Below are positions 41,908 through 50,984 of a stretch of 64,000 bases of DNA, in pieces. The stretch spans positions 248,001-312,000 of the forward strand of contig CAXXSU010000004.1 of NCBI GenBank assembly GCA_963664465.2, written 5' to 3'. The position numbers were made by a program, and so were the translations under genes. Under the pieces are notes generated by a model. It did not search any database. It saw only the letters and a program-made list of their open reading frames with translations, and was not told where the DNA came from. The DNA is from CAVOAK01 sp963664465. Lineage in GTDB: Bacteria; Pseudomonadota; Alphaproteobacteria; UBA8366; CAVOAK01. The first letter of the stretch is position 1. The number at the start of each line of letters is the position of its first letter.

Positions 41908-43434
41908 TCAGGCGAGCCCAAGTTTCTCGGCTAGACCGATGCGTTGAAGCTTGCCGGTCGCACCCTTCGGGATCTCGTCGAGAATGACAATTCGGCGCGG
42001 TACCTTGAATGAGGCGAGCCGTTCGGCTGCAAACGCTCGAATGTCCTGTTCACCGACATTTTCACCATCTTGCAGGACGACGGCAGCCGCGACGTCTTCG
42101 CCCAGCGTGTCATGCGGAAGTGCAAACGTCGCGACCAGCGCCACGGCGGGGTGATCCATGATGATTTCATCGACCTCCAATGGTGAAATCTTCTCGCCAC
42201 CCCGGTTGATGAGCTCCTTGAGGCGCCCGGTAATCGCCAAGTATCCTTCGGCGTCCTTCACTCCTTGGTCGCCGGTCCGGAACCAGCCGTTGGTGAAGGC
42301 GTCGACCGTCGCTTGCGGATTGTTCTCGTAGCTGTCGAATACGTTCTCGCCGCGAATCACCACCTCGCCCGTTTCGCCCAATGGAAGGAGTTCGCCTGAG
42401 GCGTCCATAACTTCCACCTCAGGTCCGGCAGCAAGCCCGACACTCCCTGCCTTTCGTGGCTTCGGCGGCAACGGGTTGCTCGCCATTTGATGGGTCGCTT
42501 CGGTCATGCCGTAGGACTCGATTACGGGCGCGCCGAACGTGTCCTCAAGCGCCTTCATGACCTGCGGTGGCAACGAAGCTGACGATGAGCGGATCAAACG
42601 GAGCTGCGCAGCCTTGATGCTTTCTTGATTGCGTTCCGCACGCGCAAGAATTGTCTGATGCATGGTCGGTACCGCTGTGTACCAAGTGGGTTGTGCCTCG
42701 TCGAGCCAGGCGAAGAAGCGCAGCGCATTGAAGCCGGGGCAGCAGAAGACCGAGGCACCGGCTGCGATTGAGGCGAGCACTGCGGCCATCAGCCCGTGGA
42801 TATGAAACAGCGGCATGATGCTAAGGCAGCTGTCCGACGGCGCTAAGCCGAGGGCTCGAACTATGTTTCGCGCAGACGATGCCAGATTTGTTTGGCTGAG
42901 CGGCACGATATTTGGACGTGAGGTGGTGCCGGAGGTGTGTAGGACGAGTGCAGTATCGGCCGGCATTACACCGGTCGATATGTCTTCCTCGTGAACCGAT
43001 GCATCCAAGAATTCGAATGCTCCAGCGGGATCGTCATCTTTCCAGGAAATTTCGATGATAGGAAGTCCCTGGGCCTTGGCAACCGCAATCGCCGGCGAGG
43101 TGCTGGATTGTTCGACGACAAGCGCCTTGGCACTGAGGTCGTTCAGGTAAAACTCGAACTCCGCTTCGCGATGGGATGGATTTAGAGGCGCCGTCGTTGC
43201 CACCGCTGCGATGCTAACGAAAGCGCTCGCCATTTCAGGTCCGTTTGGCAGCACGATCGCGACGCGGTCATTGCGCACGATGTCGAATGCGGCAAGTGCC
43301 GCCGCTGTTGCGCTTGCTTGGCGCCTCAGACCGGCGTAGCTGAGCGCGGGACGGCCCGGAGCAGCAAGCGCCGTATCTTCGTCCTTGCCGATTTGAAGTA
43401 GCGCGCCGACGGTGCGCGCTGCCTCGTCCATCAT
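41908..43434 (-). CDS. AMP-dependent acyl-CoA ligase (Pcs60/AAE3 oxalyl-CoA synthetase-like)
   Basis: 508 residues. ANL-superfamily motifs in order: LVLHTSGTTSRPNIVPLSQT (AMP/ATP loop), MPLFHIHGLMAAVLASIAAG, TWYTAVPTMHQTILARAER, IESYGMTEATHQMASNPLP, WFRTGDQGVKDAEGYLAITG, GRLKELINRGGEKISPLEVD (hinge), and C-terminal PKGATGKLQRIG with the catalytic Lys. The TSGTTSRP, WYTAVPT and TAPLNPSHREAEFEFYLND segments resemble yeast Pcs60 and plant AAE3, which activate oxalate; substrate here is inferred only. It is probably co-transcribed with the aldo/keto reductase (13-bp gap) and the ketopantoate reductase-like gene. Confidence 0.87.
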   Translation of the reverse strand: MMDEAARTVGALLQIGKDEDTALAAPGRPALSYAGLRRQASATAAALAAFDIVRNDRVAIVLPNGPEMASAFVSIAAVATTAPLNPSHREAEFEFYLNDLSAKALVVEQSSTSPAIAVAKAQGLPIIEISWKDDDPAGAFEFLDASVHEEDISTGVMPADTALVLHTSGTTSRPNIVPLSQTNLASSARNIVRALGLAPSDSCLSIMPLFHIHGLMAAVLASIAAGASVFCCPGFNALRFFAWLDEAQPTWYTAVPTMHQTILARAERNQESIKAAQLRLIRSSSASLPPQVMKALEDTFGAPVIESYGMTEATHQMASNPLPPKPRKAGSVGLAAGPEVEVMDASGELLPLGETGEVVIRGENVFDSYENNPQATVDAFTNGWFRTGDQGVKDAEGYLAITGRLKELINRGGEKISPLEVDEIIMDHPAVALVATFALPHDTLGEDVAAAVVLQDGENVGEQDIRAFAAERLASFKVPRRIVILDEIPKGATGKLQRIGLAEKLGLA

Positions 43435-43446
43435 TGAAACATTCTT

Positions 43447-44457
43447 CTAGCCTGTAAGAGCCACGCGGCCAGTATACGGGTAGAGCGGGTCGGTATAGCC
43501 CGGGGTCGAGGGATGACCTGGTGGTACCAGCCGATCCAGGAACGCCTCGTCTTCGGCGGTGAATTCATGCTCGAGTGCGCCGACATATTCCTGCCATTGC
43601 TCGAACGTTCGCGGTCCGGCGATGATGCTTGCGACGACGGCGTTGTTGAGCAGCCATAACATCGCATATTGCAAAGATGTCATTCCGCGTTCTTCGGCGT
43701 AGGCCTTGATCTGCTTGGCGATGACGATGGATTCCTCACGAAACTCGGTTTCCATGGTGCGCTTGTCGGCGCCGTGGGCACGTGTGCCCTTAGGCGGTTT
43801 CTTTCCCGGTTCGTACTTGCCCGTAAGAATGCCGCGGGCGATCGGTGAATAGGGCGCTGCGGAGAGTCCGTAATGATCGCAGGCCGGAAGCATGTCGGTC
43901 TCGGGCATGCGGTTGAGAGCGTTGTAGAGCGGTTGGCAGACGATCGGGCGTGGCACGCCCAGTGAATCGCAAAGGCTGATAATTTCTCCCACTTGCCAGC
44001 CGCGGTAATTGGAGAATCCCCAATACGTGGCTTTGCCCTCGGCGATCACGTCGCCAATGGCGGCGATCGATTCCTCAAGTGGTGTCGCGTCATCGGGCAT
44101 GTGCATATACCAGATGTCGACATAGTCCGTGCCGAGACGCGTGAGGCTGCGGTCGATGGCGCGCAGCATCCACCTGCGGCTGAGCCCGCGCTGATGCTGG
44201 TCGTCTCCGGCGACGCTGCCGACTTTCGTTGCGATAACCCACTTTTCGCGGTCCTTAGCGATGAATCGGCCAACCATGCGCTCGGATTCGCCCTGGCCAT
44301 AGCCATCTGCGGTGTCTATGAAATTCACGCCGATCTCGCGCGCCAGCTCGACAATGCGCTCGGATACGCCTTCGCTCGCAGCGCCGTTGAACAGCATAGT
44401 CCCGACGCAAAGCGGTGAGACCTTGAGGCCGCTCAGCCCTATGTTTCGATAGTCCAT
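43447..44457 (-). CDS. Aldo/keto reductase
   Basis: 336 residues with the (beta/alpha)8 AKR pattern: MDYRNIGLSGLKVSPLCVGT, NFIDTADGYGQGESERMVGR (catalytic Asp and Tyr), KWVIATKVGS (Lys), VDIWYMHMPDDATPLEES (His), YWGFSNYRGWQVGE, and APYSPIARGILTGKY. It is an NAD(P)H-dependent carbonyl reductase, closest in look to the YajO/Tas-like group; the substrate is not fixed by sequence. It is the first gene of the likely three-gene minus-strand unit with the CoA ligase and ketopantoate reductase-like genes. A CRP/FNR-like palindrome lies 85 bp upstream. Confidence 0.92.
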   Translation of the reverse strand: MDYRNIGLSGLKVSPLCVGTMLFNGAASEGVSERIVELAREIGVNFIDTADGYGQGESERMVGRFIAKDREKWVIATKVGSVAGDDQHQRGLSRRWMLRAIDRSLTRLGTDYVDIWYMHMPDDATPLEESIAAIGDVIAEGKATYWGFSNYRGWQVGEIISLCDSLGVPRPIVCQPLYNALNRMPETDMLPACDHYGLSAAPYSPIARGILTGKYEPGKKPPKGTRAHGADKRTMETEFREESIVIAKQIKAYAEERGMTSLQYAMLWLLNNAVVASIIAGPRTFEQWQEYVGALEHEFTAEDEAFLDRLVPPGHPSTPGYTDPLYPYTGRVALTG

Positions 44458-44541
44458 ACCGTCTTCTCCCCGATTGGTTGCTTACGCATTCATCGCACGT
44501 CACAAGGGCCATGTTAGTCGGCGCGGCCCGGGTATTAAAGT

Positions 44542-44555
44542 TGTGATAGATCACA
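44542..44555. promoter_or_regulatory. CRP/FNR-family-like palindrome in a divergent promoter region
   Basis: TGTGATAGATCACA is a perfect 6-bp-arm palindrome with a 2-bp centre, matching the TGTGA-N4-TCACA spacing used by FNR-like regulators (the TGTGA half is CRP-like). It lies between the aldo/keto reductase gene (minus) and the Nudix gene (plus). Confidence 0.4.
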
Positions 44556-44614
44556 GCCCGTGTAATACCGAAAGCGACATTACGGTTGTTCACTAAGCCT
44601 GGAAATTTAGTGTG

Positions 44615-45049
44615 ATGCACGACCCTCAACAGTTGCCGCAGGTGGGCGTAGGCGTGGTCATCTGGCGGGGTGACGAGTTTCTTCTGGTCAAACGCGGCAA
44701 GGAGCCTCGTGCGGGCCAATGGAGCCTCCCCGGAGGGCGGCAGCGTCTTGGCGAAACAGTACGGGAAACGGCGCTGCGCGAGGTCGCAGAGGAAACCGGA
44801 CTTACCATATCAGAGATGAAGCTATTGGACGTCGTCGATTCGATCACGCCGGGGCCATCCGGGGGCATAGAGTACCACTACACTTTGGTCGACTTCTGTG
44901 CCGATTGGCAGGCCGGTGCGGCGATCGCCGGTGACGACGCAGCAAACCTGTGCTGGACGACGATCGATCAGCTGGACGCATATGACATGTGGGATGAAAC
45001 GAGTCGTATCATCCGCCTGTCGGCGTCACGGCGTAACCTCACTCCTTGA
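44615..45049 (+). CDS. Nudix hydrolase (ADP-ribose/NADH pyrophosphatase-like)
   Basis: 144 residues. The Nudix box is complete: GGRQRLGETVRETALREVAE followed by ETGL, matching GX5EX7REUXEEXGU with all metal-binding acids. Preceded by VGVGVVIWRGDEFLLVKRG and PRAGQWSLPGG. It hydrolyses a nucleoside diphosphate linked to another group; small proteins of this form often clean up ADP-ribose or oxidised nucleotides. It starts at ATG 44615 or the adjoining GTG at 44612. It converges with the M48 peptidase gene and their 3' ends overlap by 11 bp. Confidence 0.92.
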   Translation: MHDPQQLPQVGVGVVIWRGDEFLLVKRGKEPRAGQWSLPGGRQRLGETVRETALREVAEETGLTISEMKLLDVVDSITPGPSGGIEYHYTLVDFCADWQAGAAIAGDDAANLCWTTIDQLDAYDMWDETSRIIRLSASRRNLTP

Positions 45050-46130
45050 AATTTGGCGCCAAAGGCTGGCCGCTGCCGATCTTTGCAGCGATTTCCTTCA
45101 CGGTGTTGCGCAGGCCTACGAACCGTGTCGCAGTGGTCGGGTGCGACGTTGCATGACTCACGGCCCTGGGATTGAGCGCCGCCATTCGCCGCCAAAACTT
45201 CGGAGCATGTTCAATCGGATATCCGGCCCGCGCCAAATAATAGAGACCGACATAATCGGCTTCCGCTTCGAAATCTTGCGAATAAGCGCTGGCAGTCGCT
45301 TTTGAAAATGTGCCACCTGTGTTGACGCCAAGCCCGGCAAATACAAGGTCGAGGAGCAGACCCGGAACGGCGTTGGCGAGTTTCGCATTTACGTGGTTCA
45401 TAACGTTGTGCGCCAGTTCGTGACCGAGCACGAGCGCCAACTCCAACTCGTCGCGCGCGAAGCGCATCATTGCGCGTGTCACAACGACACGATTGCCGTC
45501 TGCAAAGGCATTGATCGACTCTTGGGGAGCGAGCTCAATCGCATAATTGCAGACGGGATTTGACTTGACGACGACGATGCGGGGCCGCTCACCACCAATT
45601 CTCAGCGCAACTTGCCCGCCATCGGCCTCCTTGAGTCGTTGCTTGAACTTCGGCATGGACTGCGATGCGCGCGGCAAATCCTGGCCACCGATGGCAAGGA
45701 TCAGATCGCCGCTTTGGAGCCCAGCGACGTCAGCCCCAGAGCCAGGTGCGATCGCAAGTATGGTGAGGCCTTCATCCAGATCAAAGAGCGCGCGGGCCGT
45801 CTCACGCATGCTCGACCCCCATGCCTCTTCGTTGGCAAAGTAAAAGCCGTAGCTTGCCCGTACTCTTTCGCCGCACAGTTCTGCGGCCGCATTTGCCACA
45901 CGGTATCCAGTTCTGTAAAGGCGGAGTTGATCTTCGACGAGTGATTCGAGGACGATCTCCCGCTGCAGCTTCACCTCGGCGGCGGTGTCGGCGGGATCGA
46001 TCGGTGCCGTGCGCATTGTCGGTGCACATGCGCTGGCACCCAGCGCGCAAGCAATGATAATCATCAGCCGCCGCCCGGATTTATCGGGCGACTGTGCGGT
46101 CGCAACTCGTCGTCGCAGAGGATTAGTCAT
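45039..46130 (-). CDS. PDZ-containing M48-family metallopeptidase, lipoprotein
   Basis: 363 residues. The N-terminus holds a lipoprotein signal (RRLMIIIACALGASAC; translation may start at the internal Met). A PDZ-like domain spans about 125-190 (IAPGSGADVAGLQSGDLILA, GGQDLP). The peptidase part has LVLGHELAHNVMNHV (HExxH zinc site) and DFEAEADYVGLYYLARAGY (the downstream Glu ligand). M48 peptidases such as BepA degrade or help fold envelope proteins; a PDZ domain ahead of the peptidase suggests binding of exposed C-termini. The mature protein should sit in the periplasm attached to a membrane. Confidence 0.9.
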   Translation of the reverse strand: MTNPLRRRVATAQSPDKSGRRLMIIIACALGASACAPTMRTAPIDPADTAAEVKLQREIVLESLVEDQLRLYRTGYRVANAAAELCGERVRASYGFYFANEEAWGSSMRETARALFDLDEGLTILAIAPGSGADVAGLQSGDLILAIGGQDLPRASQSMPKFKQRLKEADGGQVALRIGGERPRIVVVKSNPVCNYAIELAPQESINAFADGNRVVVTRAMMRFARDELELALVLGHELAHNVMNHVNAKLANAVPGLLLDLVFAGLGVNTGGTFSKATASAYSQDFEAEADYVGLYYLARAGYPIEHAPKFWRRMAALNPRAVSHATSHPTTATRFVGLRNTVKEIAAKIGSGQPLAPNFKE

Positions 46131-46223
46131 GCCCGGACGATACCATCCGCGTGCAACATTCGGCCAGTGTGCGCGCTCCGAAGCGCTGCCGGGACGGCGG
46201 AGAATATGGTAGTATTCAGCATT

Positions 46224-46982
46224 ATGTGGACGGATGTCGTCGACCTAAACGATTTTTACGTGTCCAGCCTCGGACAGACCGCGCGGCGCATGATTCGTCG
46301 CGGCGTTCGGTCATTGTGGCCCGACGTTCACGGAAAGGTCGTTGTCGGAATGGGCTACGCGACACCATTTCTCAGACCGTTTCGCGACGAGGCTGAACGC
46401 GTATTCGCCGTGATGCCGGCGGGTCAAGGCCTTATGCGGTGGCCGGATAGCGAAGCGGGTTTGGTTGCTTTGTCCGATGAGGCCGAGCTGCCTCTGCCGG
46501 ACCTGTCCGTCGACCGGCTTCTTTTGGTTCATGTTGTCGAAAGCAGCGAGCAACTTCGCGCGATGATGCGCGAGGCTTGGCGCGTGTTGAGCGACAGCGG
46601 ACGGCTTCTCATCGTCGTTCCCAATCGACGAGGGATTTGGGCGCGTCTTGACCGAACTCCATTTGGCCACGGGCATCCATACAGCCGCGGGCAGTTGGCG
46701 CGGCTGCTGCGCGAATGCATGTTTACGCCCTTGCAGACTGCGCGTGCGCTCTATCTCCCGCCGATCGATTGGAAGGTGATGCTGACATCGGCGTCCGCCA
46801 TAGAGAAAATCGGCAGTCGTTGGTTCGAGAGTTTTGCTGGCGTAATGCTGATCGAGGCCGGCAAGCAGATCTATGCGGCAAGTCCGAGTAAGGCCATTGC
46901 TCGGCGTCAACGCCGGTTTGTCGTGTTGCCTGGCCGCGCGCCGGCTGCACGCGTTGCACCGGACAAGGGCGTGGCGCACTAG
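46224..46982 (+). CDS. Class I SAM-dependent methyltransferase of unknown substrate
   Basis: 252 residues from ATG 46224 (MWTDVVDLNDFYVSSLGQTA). It shows a Methyltransf_11-like core: GKVVVGMGYATPFLRPFRDE (weak motif I, with GMGYATP in place of GxGxG), LPLPDLSVDRLLLVHVVESS (post-II region), and AWRVLSDSGRLLIVVPNRRG. The same protein form is common in alphaproteobacteria, often beside glyoxalase II; here it is between an M48 peptidase gene and recX. The altered glycine loop may weaken SAM binding. Earlier in-frame starts at 46167 or 46206 are less likely. Confidence 0.8.
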   Translation: MWTDVVDLNDFYVSSLGQTARRMIRRGVRSLWPDVHGKVVVGMGYATPFLRPFRDEAERVFAVMPAGQGLMRWPDSEAGLVALSDEAELPLPDLSVDRLLLVHVVESSEQLRAMMREAWRVLSDSGRLLIVVPNRRGIWARLDRTPFGHGHPYSRGQLARLLRECMFTPLQTARALYLPPIDWKVMLTSASAIEKIGSRWFESFAGVMLIEAGKQIYAASPSKAIARRQRRFVVLPGRAPAARVAPDKGVAH

Positions 46983-47007
46983 CCTCACTGGCGTCGGCTT
47001 GGCTGCG

Positions 47008-47613
47008 CTACTCGTCCGCCGCATGTGTATCCGCCAGACCCTCGATAAACTCCAGACTCTCGGCATCGATAACCTGGCTGGCGATGGCGTAGGAAAATCC
47101 GCGGCGGGCGAGCGCGGCAAGATCGCGTTTACGGTAGTCCGACCGAGCTGAGAGTCTCCAGGGGCCAAGCCGTCGCCGCCGCGCAACAATGACCGCCGCT
47201 GATATATCAGGATCCCTCTTTGCAGCGGTAAATGACGTGAGCGCCTGCTCGATTTGCTCGCGCTCAACACCCTTGGCATAGAGCCGCGCGCGAATCGCCC
47301 GCATGGAGTTTCCACGACGCATGAGGCTCTGCGCCTGCGCCGTCGCGTAGGCCTGGTCATCCAACAGTCCCGCCTCACGGTATCGGGCGATGATTTCGGC
47401 CACAATTATTGCGCCTTCCTCAACATCGGATTCGTGCACGGGCGCTGCGCGATCGACCCGGCGCATCAGGACGCGGCGTAGGTTTTCAGCCGAAGAGGCG
47501 TATCGCTGCAGATAATACAAGGCGGCATTCCTCAGCGACTGCGCAGTGGCTTTTTTGGTGCTGCGCTGCCGGCCTCGCTTCTTACTGTCTTCTTTTTGTG
47601 TGCTTTTTGCCAT
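47008..47613 (-). CDS. recX: RecX-family regulator of RecA
   Basis: 201 residues from ATG 47613, with GGAGG upstream (frame continues to 47649). A basic N-terminus (KKRGRQRSTKKATAQSLRNA) is followed by RecX three-helix repeats: ALYYLQRYASSAENLRRVLM, YREAGLLDDQAYATAQAQSL, SMRAIRARLYAKGVEREQIE, and YRKRDLAALARRGFSYAIAS. RecX binds along RecA filaments and limits recombination. recA is not adjacent. Typical length and intact frame. Confidence 0.88.
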   Translation of the reverse strand: MAKSTQKEDSKKRGRQRSTKKATAQSLRNAALYYLQRYASSAENLRRVLMRRVDRAAPVHESDVEEGAIIVAEIIARYREAGLLDDQAYATAQAQSLMRRGNSMRAIRARLYAKGVEREQIEQALTSFTAAKRDPDISAAVIVARRRRLGPWRLSARSDYRKRDLAALARRGFSYAIASQVIDAESLEFIEGLADTHAADE

Positions 47614-47649
47614 CCGCCTGCCTCCAGCACTCGAATTTTCAGTATACAT

Positions 47650-47978
47650 CGATCAAGAAACGCATCCGCCTGTGACCACCGTCACTGCGGCGAGATGGCT
47701 GAAGCGCAAATATCAACCTAATCAGACCGTGCCCGTTTCGGCGGGAGGGTGTGGTAACTGTATGGTCGGTAGTCAACCCTGCCCCTCCTACTAGACATCG
47801 ACCTACGGTGATACGGCGGCGGCGTAGAATGCGCCGCCGCCGTTGTGATTCCAGTACAGAATTCCGAACATTCAGCCGCGGCTCAAGTTGACAGTTCGGG
47901 ACCAAATGCAGATACTCCGCGGCTTCCGCAGATCATATTTTTGTCAGTTCATCTCCGCTTCGCGTGGGGAGGTATCCT
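47650..47978. other. Divergent intergenic region between recX and argD
   Basis: About 330 bp. It must hold both promoters. A 12-bp perfect stem (47813-47824 with 47832-47843, sequence ACGGCGGCGGCG, 7-base loop) lies mid-way and has no T run, so it is not a simple terminator. No gene is seen. Confidence 0.45.
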
Positions 47979-49163
47979 ATGATTCCCGCAGTTATGCCGA
48001 CCTATGCGAGGGCCGATATTGCCTTCAGCCACGGTGAAGGCGTCTATCTCATCGATAGCGATGAAGGGCGGCGTTATCTCGATTTTTGCGCCGGCATTGC
48101 CGTCAACTCTCTGGGCCACGCCCACCCGCATCTTGTCGAGATGGTGACGCAGCAGGTAGCCAAATTGTGGCATACCTCCAACCTCTACCACATCCCGGAG
48201 CAAGAACGACTTGCCGAGCGGCTGGTCGAGCATTCCTTCGCCGATACGGTGTTTTTCTGCAATTCGGGCGCCGAGGCAGTGGAGGGTGGCATCAAGCTTA
48301 TCCGGCGCTATCACAGTGCCGGTGAAAGTCCCGAACGCTGGCGCATAATTACCTGTGCGGATTCGTTCCATGGCCGCACGCTTGCAACGCTAGCGGCTGC
48401 CAAGAATCCAAAGCACACCGATGGTTTCGGACCTATGACGGATGGTTTCGATCAGGTGCCGTTTGGCAACCTAAATGAGCTGCGTGCAGCGATTACCCCC
48501 GAAACGGCCGCGATTCTCGTCGAACCGGTTCAGGGCGAGGGTGGCATGAACACGCCTGACATCCAATATTTGCAAGGTCTCCGAGCGACAGCCGATGAAT
48601 TCGGTCTGCTGCTGTTTCTCGATGAAGTGCAGAGCGGCGTCGGCCGGACCGGAAAATTATGGGCCTACGAGTGGGGTGGTATCGAACCCGACGTGGTGGC
48701 AATAGCGAAAGGGATCGGCGGCGGGATCCCGATCGGCGCGGTGATGGCGACTGAAGAGGCGGCGCGCGGTATGACGGCGGGTCTACATGGCAGTACGTTC
48801 GGCGGCAATCAACTGGCGATGGCGGCGAGCCATGCGGTGCTCGATATACTGTTGGCCGATGGTTTTCTAGACCAAATCGACGCGGTTGCGCGCGATCTCC
48901 AACTGAAACTCGACGGCTTGGTGAAGAGCCATCCGGATGTGTTTGAGTGCTGGCGCGGCATGGGACTCATGCTCGGACTGAAATGCGTCGTACCAAATCT
49001 TGAGATGATGACACGGTTGCGCGAGGCAGGCCTCTTAACGGTGGTCGCGGCCGACAATGTCTTGCGCCTGCTACCGCCACTGACAATCGAACAAGCGCAT
49101 GTCGACGAAGCAATGGCCATTCTCGATCGCGTTGCCAGCGAATGGACTTCGGACGGTGGCTGA
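47979..49163 (+). CDS. argD: Acetylornithine aminotransferase
   Basis: 394 residues from ATG 47979 after GGGGAGG. Class III PLP enzyme: LDFCAGIAVNSLGHAHPHLV, FCNSGAEAVEGGIKLIRRYH (phosphate-binding), GRTLATLAAAKNPKHTDGFG, VEPVQGEGGMNTPDIQYL, LLFLDEVQSGVGRTGKLWAY, AIAKGIGGGIPIGA (Schiff-base Lys), HGSTFGGNQLAMAASHAVLD. It makes N-acetylornithine from N-acetylglutamate semialdehyde in arginine synthesis. Its stop overlaps the argF start by eight bases, so the genes are co-translated. Confidence 0.95.
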   Translation: MIPAVMPTYARADIAFSHGEGVYLIDSDEGRRYLDFCAGIAVNSLGHAHPHLVEMVTQQVAKLWHTSNLYHIPEQERLAERLVEHSFADTVFFCNSGAEAVEGGIKLIRRYHSAGESPERWRIITCADSFHGRTLATLAAAKNPKHTDGFGPMTDGFDQVPFGNLNELRAAITPETAAILVEPVQGEGGMNTPDIQYLQGLRATADEFGLLLFLDEVQSGVGRTGKLWAYEWGGIEPDVVAIAKGIGGGIPIGAVMATEEAARGMTAGLHGSTFGGNQLAMAASHAVLDILLADGFLDQIDAVARDLQLKLDGLVKSHPDVFECWRGMGLMLGLKCVVPNLEMMTRLREAGLLTVVAADNVLRLLPPLTIEQAHVDEAMAILDRVASEWTSDGG

Positions 49164-50058
49164 ACCAAGGCACTTCCTCGATATCGACCGCTTCGAAGAG
49201 GCGACGCTACGCCATATTCTGGGGCGCGGTATCGCGTTTAAAGGCGGCGTTGGAGATGGCCTGCGACCGCTTGAAGGCAAGATGTTGGCGATGGTGTTCG
49301 AGAAGCCCTCGACGCGGACGCGGGTCAGCTTTCATGTTGGCATGCGCCAACTTGGTGGCGACGCGCTTGATCTCTCAGCCGATAGCACACAGATCGGCCG
49401 GGGCGAAAGTATCGCCGATACGGCCCGCGTCCTTTCGCGATACGTCGATGCCATCATGATCCGCACCAGTGCTCCAGAGCATCTGGTTGAACTCGCGAAT
49501 CACGCGAGCGTGCCAGTCATCAATGGATTGACCGACCGAACGCACCCCTGCCAGGTGATGGCCGATGTAATGACAATCGAAGAGCGGCGCGGACCCATTG
49601 GCAGCCAGGTCGTTGCCTGGAGCGGAGACGGCAACAACATGGCAACGAGCTGGATCCATGCCGCTGTTGCCTTCGGGTTTGAGCTGCGTCTCGCTTGCCC
49701 TGTCAGCTTGCCGCCGCCGGCTGATGTTCTAGCCTGGGCAAAGAAGAAGGGCGCTCGGGTACATGTCACCGCGGATGCCGCGGAGGCTGCGACGGGCGCA
49801 GACTGTATCGTCACCGATGCGTGGCTTTCGATGGGTGACGGAGCGGAGAGCCGCCACAACGTGTTGCGGCCCTTTCAGGTCGACGACCAATTAATGGCGC
49901 TCGCCAAAGAGGACGCCATATTTATGCATTGCCTGCCGGCCCATCGCGGCGAGGAAGTCACGGCAAGCGTGATTGACGGGCCGCAATCGGTCGTCTGGGA
50001 CGAGGCGGAAAACCGTCTTCACGCCCAAAAGGGTATTCTTTCGTGGTGTCTTGATTGA
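49156..50058 (+). CDS. argF: Ornithine carbamoyltransferase
   Basis: 300 residues from GTG 49156 (VAEPRHFLDIDRFEEA), inside the argD end; a longer frame would start within argD. Carbamoyl phosphate site FEKPSTRTRVSFHVGM, then LSRYVDAIMIRTSA, GLTDRTHPCQVMADVMTI (HPCQ), SGDGNNMATSWIHAAVAFGF, DAWLSMGDG (ornithine loop), and FMHCLPAHRGEEV. It forms citrulline from ornithine and carbamoyl phosphate. Length matches the anabolic enzyme. Its TGA overlaps the hslO start by four bases, giving a tight argD-argF-hslO unit. Confidence 0.96.
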   Translation: MAEPRHFLDIDRFEEATLRHILGRGIAFKGGVGDGLRPLEGKMLAMVFEKPSTRTRVSFHVGMRQLGGDALDLSADSTQIGRGESIADTARVLSRYVDAIMIRTSAPEHLVELANHASVPVINGLTDRTHPCQVMADVMTIEERRGPIGSQVVAWSGDGNNMATSWIHAAVAFGFELRLACPVSLPPPADVLAWAKKKGARVHVTADAAEAATGADCIVTDAWLSMGDGAESRHNVLRPFQVDDQLMALAKEDAIFMHCLPAHRGEEVTASVIDGPQSVVWDEAENRLHAQKGILSWCLD

Positions 50059-50984
50059 CCGTACTCGACGATGACTTGGTTCAGCCATTTCAGATCGAAG
50101 CTTCCGCTTTGCATGGCAGGCTGGTGCGTCTCGGACCAACGGTCGACGATATCCTGAAGCAGCACGACTACCCGAGGCCCGTAGCATGTTTGTTGGGCGA
50201 GTGCCTCGCGTTGACCGCAGCACTGGCGGCGGCACTCAAGTACGAAAGTGTGTTCTCGCTTCAGATCAAGGGCGACGGGCCGGTGAAGATGCTGGTCGCG
50301 GACGTCACGTCTGATGGCGGTTTGCGAGGCTATGCCAATGTTTCAGGCGCTATTCCCGACGATGACGCAGTTGCAAAGGCGCCTGTTCAACGCCTGATTG
50401 GTGCCGGCTATGTCGCATTCACCGTAGATGCGGGCGATCCGGTGCGACACTATCAAGGCTTGGTCGAACTTCAGGGCCGCACGATTGCCGACTGCGTTCA
50501 CCACTATTTCCAACAGTCGCAGCAGTTTTCCGCAGCTGTATTCGTCAGCGCCGGTCAGCCTGCTGCGGATGAGTGGCGGGCCGGCGCCTTAATGCTGCAA
50601 CGCCAGCCCGAGGATGAGTTGAACGCCGAGCAAGAGGCTACGGAAGATGCCTGGCGTCGCGCTCTTGCCTTCATGTCGACGGTGACGTCGGAAGACTTGC
50701 TATCACCGGAACTTAGCCCTAACGACTTGCTCTATCGCCTGTTCCACGAAGACGGTGTCCGCGTTTACCGGCACCAGTCTCTGAGCTTTGCCTGCCGCTG
50801 CTCCCGAGGACGCGCCGCCTCGATTCTGGCGGCGCTGCCGGCCGCGGAAATCGATGATTTGACGGTCGAGGGCCAAGTCGTCGTGACCTGCCAGTTCTGC
50901 AGCAGCAGCCAGGTGTTTGGCGAAATCGAGTTGGCGGGTCTGAAAGAATCCAAGATCCAACCTGTGGAAAGCGAGGGCGGCTGA
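50055..50984 (+). CDS. hslO: Redox-regulated chaperone Hsp33
   Basis: 309 residues, probably from TTG 50055, which overlaps the argF stop; no closer in-frame ATG precedes the conserved start (FQIEASALHGRLVRLGPTVD). Core features are YPRPVACLLGECLALTAALA, LQIKGDGPVKMLVADVTSDG, GYVAFTVDAGDP and VHHYFQQSQQF. The C-terminal redox switch has CRCSR and CQFC, four zinc-binding cysteines. Oxidation releases zinc and activates the holdase. Position after argF is common in alphaproteobacteria. Confidence 0.93.
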   Translation: MTVLDDDLVQPFQIEASALHGRLVRLGPTVDDILKQHDYPRPVACLLGECLALTAALAAALKYESVFSLQIKGDGPVKMLVADVTSDGGLRGYANVSGAIPDDDAVAKAPVQRLIGAGYVAFTVDAGDPVRHYQGLVELQGRTIADCVHHYFQQSQQFSAAVFVSAGQPAADEWRAGALMLQRQPEDELNAEQEATEDAWRRALAFMSTVTSEDLLSPELSPNDLLYRLFHEDGVRVYRHQSLSFACRCSRGRAASILAALPAAEIDDLTVEGQVVVTCQFCSSSQVFGEIELAGLKESKIQPVESEGG

